A DNA stretch of 64,000 bases from an uncultured Nocardioides sp. GTDB lineage: Bacteria; Actinomycetota; Actinomycetes; Propionibacteriales; Nocardioidaceae. Of the stretch, positions 60,016 to 64,000 are shown in pieces (position 1 is the stretch's first letter; each line of letters starts with the position of its first letter). The stretch lies in NCBI RefSeq assembly GCF_947488515.1, contig NZ_CANKZF010000001.1, positions 2,108,001 through 2,172,000 on the forward strand. Direction: 5' to 3'. Both the position numbers and the translations under genes were made by a program. The notes under the pieces are model-generated. The model was not told the DNA's origin, did no database searches, and saw nothing but the letters and a program-made list of their open reading frames with translations.

Positions 60016-61095
60016 ATGAGCCTCAACCTCACGGTGGACGGCGAGCGCTGGCGCTCGCACCTGCTCCGCACCGTCCGCACCCATCCCGGCATCGTGCCGG
60101 TCGCCAAGGGCAACGGCTACGGCCTGTCGGTCGCCCGCCTCGCCCGGCGGGCGCAGTGGCTCGCCGACCACGTCGACGACACCGGCGCAGCGGTCGACAT
60201 GATCGCCGTCGGCACGTACGACGAGGTGGCGGAGGCCGCGAGCCGCTACGCGGGCGACCTCCTCGTGCTCACCCCGTGGCGCCCGTTCGGTGCGGCGCTC
60301 GACCTCGACGCCCGGATCGCGACCCGGGTGGTGCACACCGTCAGCCGCCGCGAGGACCTGTCCGCCCTGCGCGAGCACGACCCCGACGCCCGGTTCGTGC
60401 TCGAGCAGCTGACCTCGATGCTGCGCCACGGGATGACGCGCCGCGACCTCGCCGCCGCGGCCGCGGCGCTCGGGTCCGGGCGGAGCGGCCTGCGCGGCGT
60501 GGCGATGCACCTCCCGCTCAACACCACCTCGCACCTCGGGGAGGTGAGCCGGCTGATCAACGACATCGTGGCCTCCGGGCTGCCGACCCGCACCGTCTTC
60601 GTCTCGCACCTCACCGAGGCCGAGCTGGGCCGGCTCGCGACCACCTACCCGGACTTCACCGTCCGTCCGCGCATCGGCACCGACCTGTGGCTCGGTGACC
60701 GCGGTGCCCTGTCGGTGACCGCGACGGTCCTCGACGTGCACGAGGTCGAGCGCGGCGACACCTTCGGCTACCGCGGCCGCAGTGCTCCCAAGCAGGGCCA
60801 CATCGTCGTGGTCAGCGGCGGCACCGCCCACGGCATCGGCCTCGAGGCACCGACCGGCGACCAGTCCCTCAAGGCGCGCGCCGCGACCCTGGCCCGGGGT
60901 GGCCTGGACGCCGTCGGCTTCGTGCGCTCGCCGTTCTCGATCGACGGCAAACAGCGGCTCTTCGCCGAGCCGCCCCACATGCAGGCGTCGATGCTGTTCG
61001 TCCCGTCAGGGGCGCGGGTCCCGTGCGTCGGCGAGGACATCGAGGTCCGGGTCCGCTTCACCGCGACCGACTTCGACCGGGTCGTCATCGCCTGA
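60016..61095 (+). CDS. Alanine-racemase-like PLP protein lacking the GYADG motif
   Basis: A 359-residue protein with the alanine racemase N-terminal barrel: VPVAKGNGYGLS holds the PLP Lys31 (usual VKANAYGHG). The following HTVSRREDLSAL and HLPLNTTSHLGEV fit the same fold. The C-terminal beta domain is there (RGDTFGYRGRSAPKQGHI), but the family's GYADG block, which carries the second catalytic base Tyr, reads SGGTAHG. It may thus be a PLP-binding protein with altered chemistry, or a racemase for another amino acid. The link with the FemX-type gene suggests a role in the cell wall. Its 3' end overlaps the convergent GT87-like gene by 90 bp. Confidence 0.75.
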   Translation: MSLNLTVDGERWRSHLLRTVRTHPGIVPVAKGNGYGLSVARLARRAQWLADHVDDTGAAVDMIAVGTYDEVAEAASRYAGDLLVLTPWRPFGAALDLDARIATRVVHTVSRREDLSALREHDPDARFVLEQLTSMLRHGMTRRDLAAAAAALGSGRSGLRGVAMHLPLNTTSHLGEVSRLINDIVASGLPTRTVFVSHLTEAELGRLATTYPDFTVRPRIGTDLWLGDRGALSVTATVLDVHEVERGDTFGYRGRSAPKQGHIVVVSGGTAHGIGLEAPTGDQSLKARAATLARGGLDAVGFVRSPFSIDGKQRLFAEPPHMQASMLFVPSGARVPCVGEDIEVRVRFTATDFDRVVIA

Positions 61096-62280
61096 CCCGG
61101 CGTCGCGCAGCACCGCCGCCACCAGCCAGACCAGCCCGACGACCCGCAGCAGGACCGCCAGCCAATAGGCGCGCGAGTCGTCGGCGACGGTCGGCACGAG
61201 GGCCTCGCCGACGTACCACCCGGTGAGCACCCAGCTGAGGAGGTGCAGCGCCTGCCACACCAGAAGGTCGCGCCAGCGGCGTACGGCGAGCGCGGCGAGC
61301 GGCAGCACCAGCAGCGCGGTCTCGGGCGGGGCCGACGGCGCCACGACGAGTGCCGCGGCGAGCAGGACCAGGCCGGCGCGGGCGGTCGTGAGCGGGGTGG
61401 GGAGCCCGGCCCGCCGGACCAGCCACCACACGGCCCCCGCCCCCAGGGCGAGGACCACGACCTGGACGACCGTGCGCGTCGTGGTGGACGCGCCGGGGCC
61501 CGTCCGAGCGAGGAGGAACCAGATCGACCCGATGTCGGGGGTCTCCGCGGTTGCGCGGCCGGGAAGGGTGACGACGACATAGGCCGCGGCGGCGGCGAGC
61601 AGCGCGTCGACGCGGTCGCGGGTGCGACCGCCCACGGCGACCACGCCCACGAAGGCGATGGCGACCGGCAGCGCGAACGCCGCCCCCACTCCGGCTCCGA
61701 CTCCGGCGAGCCACGTGCGGCCCGTGGTCCAGCCCCACAGCAGCACGGCCACGCCGACGGCCGCCACCAGCTCCCACGACAGCCAGTGGACGAGGAGCAC
61801 GGGGGCGATCGCCCACCCGGCTGCCGCCCAGGGCCGGCGCGCGTCGACGCGGACGAGCAGCGCGGTGGCCAGCAGGGCGAGTGCGGCGAGGACGACGGCG
61901 AGCACGGCCGTGGTCGCCACGGCTCCGGTGCCGGGGAGCCACTCGGCCGCACGCTGCAGCCACGTGGCAACCTGCGGCGGAGCTCCGGCGTCGACCGACG
62001 TGCCGGCGAGGTCGGTCCAGCACAGCTCGGAGTAGGGCTGGTGCTCGTTGCCCCACCCGGTCGGCACGCACGCCGTCTTGCTCACCATGCCGGCGGCGAG
62101 GGTCACCGCCGTGGCGCCGGTCAGCACGCGCGCGGCGCTCCACCACCGGTGCCCGCCGGCGTGGTCACCCAGGGGTCCGCCGACGACCTCCGACATCGCC
62201 GCGGCGACCGGGTCGGTGCGCGTGGGCGCGTCGTGGTCGCCGGTGTCGACCTCGGGCGAGGGGCGGTCGCGGCGGTCCAC
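61006..62280 (-). CDS. GT87-like membrane glycosyltransferase (Rv0051 type)
   Basis: A 424-residue membrane protein with ten or eleven helices. KTACVPTGWGNEHQPYSELCWTDL in the first outside loop and SWELVAAVGVAVLLWGW in the middle are typical of the actinobacterial GT87/DUF2029-like group that uses polyprenyl-phosphate sugars. It holds the place of Rv0051, next to ponA1 in mycobacteria. Start GTG 62280, 9 bp after the ponA stop. The last 30 residues, rich in Asp, come from DNA shared with the 3' end of the Alr-like gene on the other strand. Confidence 0.82.
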   Translation of the reverse strand: MDRRDRPSPEVDTGDHDAPTRTDPVAAAMSEVVGGPLGDHAGGHRWWSAARVLTGATAVTLAAGMVSKTACVPTGWGNEHQPYSELCWTDLAGTSVDAGAPPQVATWLQRAAEWLPGTGAVATTAVLAVVLAALALLATALLVRVDARRPWAAAGWAIAPVLLVHWLSWELVAAVGVAVLLWGWTTGRTWLAGVGAGVGAAFALPVAIAFVGVVAVGGRTRDRVDALLAAAAAYVVVTLPGRATAETPDIGSIWFLLARTGPGASTTTRTVVQVVVLALGAGAVWWLVRRAGLPTPLTTARAGLVLLAAALVVAPSAPPETALLVLPLAALAVRRWRDLLVWQALHLLSWVLTGWYVGEALVPTVADDSRAYWLAVLLRVVGLVWLVAAVLRDAGSGDDDPVEVGRGEADPDLDVLADARDPRP

Positions 62281-62288
62281 CGGCGTGC

Positions 62289-64000
62289 TCAGCGGCGGAG
62301 GTCGGCCAGCGGCTGGCGCGGCTGGAAGCGCCCGCTCGGCGGCGGGGTGGTCGGCGGCGGGACCGTCTCGGTCGGCGGGGGCGGGGGCGGCGTCGTCGTC
62401 GGGGGCGGCGTCGTCGGGACGGGCGTCTCGGTCGGGACGGGAACCTCGGTCGGCACCGGCGTCTCCGTCGGGGTCTCCGTGGGAGTCTCCGTCGGCGTCT
62501 CGGTGGGCGGGCCGGCGGTCTCGGTCGGCGTGTTGGACGGCTGCGGCGCGGACGAGGACGGCGGCGGGGGCGGGGGCGGGGGCGGGGTGTAGTCGTGGCC
62601 CTCGTCCGGCGCGTCACCGTCGACGTAGACGGGCTCGGGGAAGTCCTCGACCTCCTTGCCCTCCATCACCCGCCCCATGATCGAGGTCCAGGTCTTGGCG
62701 GGGTAGTTGCCGCCGAAGTAGCCGGACTTGCCGTCGGAGCTGGTCGGCAGCCACAGGTCGGCACCGTCGGGCCGCGGGACGTCGAGCCCCTCGCGGCCCT
62801 TGCCGCGGACGTACATCACAGCGGTCGAGACCTGCGGGGTCATACCGACGAACCACGAGGAGGAGACCTCGTCGTCGTCATTGGTGGCCGTGCCGGTCTT
62901 GCCCGCCGCGGGGCGGTCCAGGGCCAGTGCCTCGGTGCCCGACCCGGACTGGACGACCTGCTGCAGCGCGTAGGTCACGTCGGCCGAGATGTCGGGGTCG
63001 ACGGTCTCCTTGCTGCGCGGCTTGGCCTCGTAGAGGACCTCGCCGCTCTGGTCGACGACCTTCTGCAGGACGTGGACCTCGTTGCGGACACCGTTGTTGG
63101 CGAGGGTCGCGTAGGCGTTGGCCATGTTGATCGGGCTGACCTGGGCCGTGCCGAGGGTGACGCCGACGTTCTCCTGGAAGTCGATCGAGCGGCGCGGGAT
63201 GCCCCACCGCTCCGTCTCGTTGCCCGGGATGCCGAGGTCCTCGGCGGCCTGGATGACCTTCTGCGGCCCGTCGTCCATCGAGTCGACCATGTCGACGAAG
63301 GCGGTGTTGACCGAGTTCTCGGTGGCGGACAGCATCGAGACGGCGGAGCCGTAGTCGGTGTCGCCCTGGTTGCTGAACTCGGTGCCGGCGATGTCGATGG
63401 GGCTGTTGCCCTCGAAGGTGTCGTTGAGCGAGAAGCCGTCGCGGATGGCCGCCACGTCGGTGGCCGCCTTCATCGTCGAGCCGGCCATGCCGCCCGAGAC
63501 CGCCCAGTTGATCTGGGACTCGAGGTAGTCCTGGCCGCCGTAGAAGCCGAGCAGCTCGCCGGTCGAGGTGTCGACGGTGGCGGCGCCGATGTGCAGGTCC
63601 TTGTTGCCGGCCGGGCCGGGCATGCCGGCGTCGGGGCGCTGCTCGTCGACGGCCTCCTCGACGTCGGTCATCACCTTCGGGTCGAACGTGGTGGTGATGC
63701 GCAGGCCACCGCCGTCGATCTCGTCCTCGGTGGCGATGCCGCGGGCCAGGATCTCCTGCTTGACGAGCGCGAGCATGTGGCCGCGCTGGCCGCCGAACTG
63801 GCTCTGCGCGGCGATCTTGGGGAACTTCGGCAGCTTCTTCAGCGCCTTGTCACGCTGCTCGGGCGTGATCGTCTCCATCTCGGCCATGCTGTCGAGGACG
63901 TAGGCGTAGCGGCCCTTGAGGTCGTCCTTGGCCTCCTTGCCGTTGGCCGGGTCGTACTTCGAGGGGTTGTTGAGCACGGTGGCGAGCACGGCGGACTCAC
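62289..64000 (-). CDS. ponA: Class A penicillin-binding protein, C-terminal part (5' end outside window)
   Basis: About 570 residues of a bifunctional transglycosylase/transpeptidase that builds peptidoglycan. Seen here are the end of the transglycosylase domain (ATVLNNPSKYDP) and the full transpeptidase domain: STMK (Ser nucleophile), SVN, and GKTGTA, in that order. It ends with a 130-residue tail rich in Pro, Thr and Glu (TETPTETPTE repeats). The N-terminus with its membrane helix lies beyond position 64000. Position next to the GT87-like gene matches ponA1 of mycobacteria, hence the symbol. Confidence 0.95.
   Translation of the reverse strand, partial: ESAVLATVLNNPSKYDPANGKEAKDDLKGRYAYVLDSMAEMETITPEQRDKALKKLPKFPKIAAQSQFGGQRGHMLALVKQEILARGIATEDEIDGGGLRITTTFDPKVMTDVEEAVDEQRPDAGMPGPAGNKDLHIGAATVDTSTGELLGFYGGQDYLESQINWAVSGGMAGSTMKAATDVAAIRDGFSLNDTFEGNSPIDIAGTEFSNQGDTDYGSAVSMLSATENSVNTAFVDMVDSMDDGPQKVIQAAEDLGIPGNETERWGIPRRSIDFQENVGVTLGTAQVSPINMANAYATLANNGVRNEVHVLQKVVDQSGEVLYEAKPRSKETVDPDISADVTYALQQVVQSGSGTEALALDRPAAGKTGTATNDDDEVSSSWFVGMTPQVSTAVMYVRGKGREGLDVPRPDGADLWLPTSSDGKSGYFGGNYPAKTWTSIMGRVMEGKEVEDFPEPVYVDGDAPDEGHDYTPPPPPPPPPSSSAPQPSNTPTETAGPPTETPTETPTETPTETPVPTEVPVPTETPVPTTPPPTTTPPPPPPTETVPPPTTPPPSGRFQPRQPLADLRR

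Overview
The window is very GC-rich, densely coded on both strands and free of introns, phage genes, transposases and rRNA or tRNA genes. Codon use (third position almost always G or C), frequent GTG starts, leaderless promoters of the form TAGNNT placed 6-7 nt before the start codon, F420-type and MOSC enzymes, a class F sortase, and the order ponA / GT87-like membrane protein / rpsF-ssb-rpsR-rplI / dnaB all point to an actinomycete. The gene complement is most like Nocardioides and relatives (family Nocardioidaceae); this is inference from gene content, not from a search.

Layout. 0-4.4 kb: CPA1 antiporter with a UBP zinc finger, receiver-like/thioredoxin-reductase-like fusion and two small membrane proteins. 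4.4-7.6 kb: a tightly coupled five-gene minus-strand operon of a small ESX-like helical protein, a W-x-G protein carrying an HEVRH zincin motif, a DUF4919 protein, a beta-propeller lipoprotein and a small protein; this is the best candidate in the window for a little-described system. 7.6-16.4 kb: assorted housekeeping enzymes (two DinB proteins, a Ycf48-like secreted propeller, ECF sigma factor with SnoaL tail, lipid-anchored hydrolase, MFS pump, homocysteine methyltransferase, MOSC and VOC proteins). 16.4-19.2 kb: katG with its Fur-family regulator. 19.3-24.5 kb: acetyltransferase, SDR, aldo/keto reductase, P-loop/LLM fusion, a GDT1-type Mn exporter under a yybP-ykoY riboswitch, and a BLUF photoreceptor. 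24.6-33.2 kb: an OafA/SGNH acyltransferase, a second SnoaL-tailed ECF sigma factor with a DUF6069 partner, a large secreted reprolysin-like metalloprotease, and two membrane proteins. 33.2-40.1 kb: META-domain lipoprotein and an arginine deiminase module (NhaC-type antiporter, APC antiporter, arcA, membrane hydrolase). 40.0-42.9 kb: a NarL-type two-component system followed by a CPBP protease.

43-64 kb is the conserved actinobacterial replication/ribosome block read on the minus strand (ponA, GT87-like, rpsF, ssb, rpsR, rplI, dnaB), but it is broken by two blocks of other genes: MATE pump, secreted protein, giant subtilase and lipoprotein between dnaB and rplI; and a Ser/Thr kinase, endonuclease IV, sortase with a Pro/Thr-rich surface protein, a FemX-type transferase and an alanine-racemase-like protein between rpsF and the GT87-like gene. 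A cluster of DnaA-box-like sequences lies upstream of dnaB.

Two regulatory themes recur. First, at least fourteen genes appear to have leaderless mRNAs. Second, many intergenic regions hold perfect inverted repeats: 24 bp at 15497-15520, 14-bp arms at 58823-58859, and a four-copy GTGGCGGCA family at 10.13-10.27 kb. The two large secreted proteases share a C-terminal Ig-like domain and nearly the same terminator.
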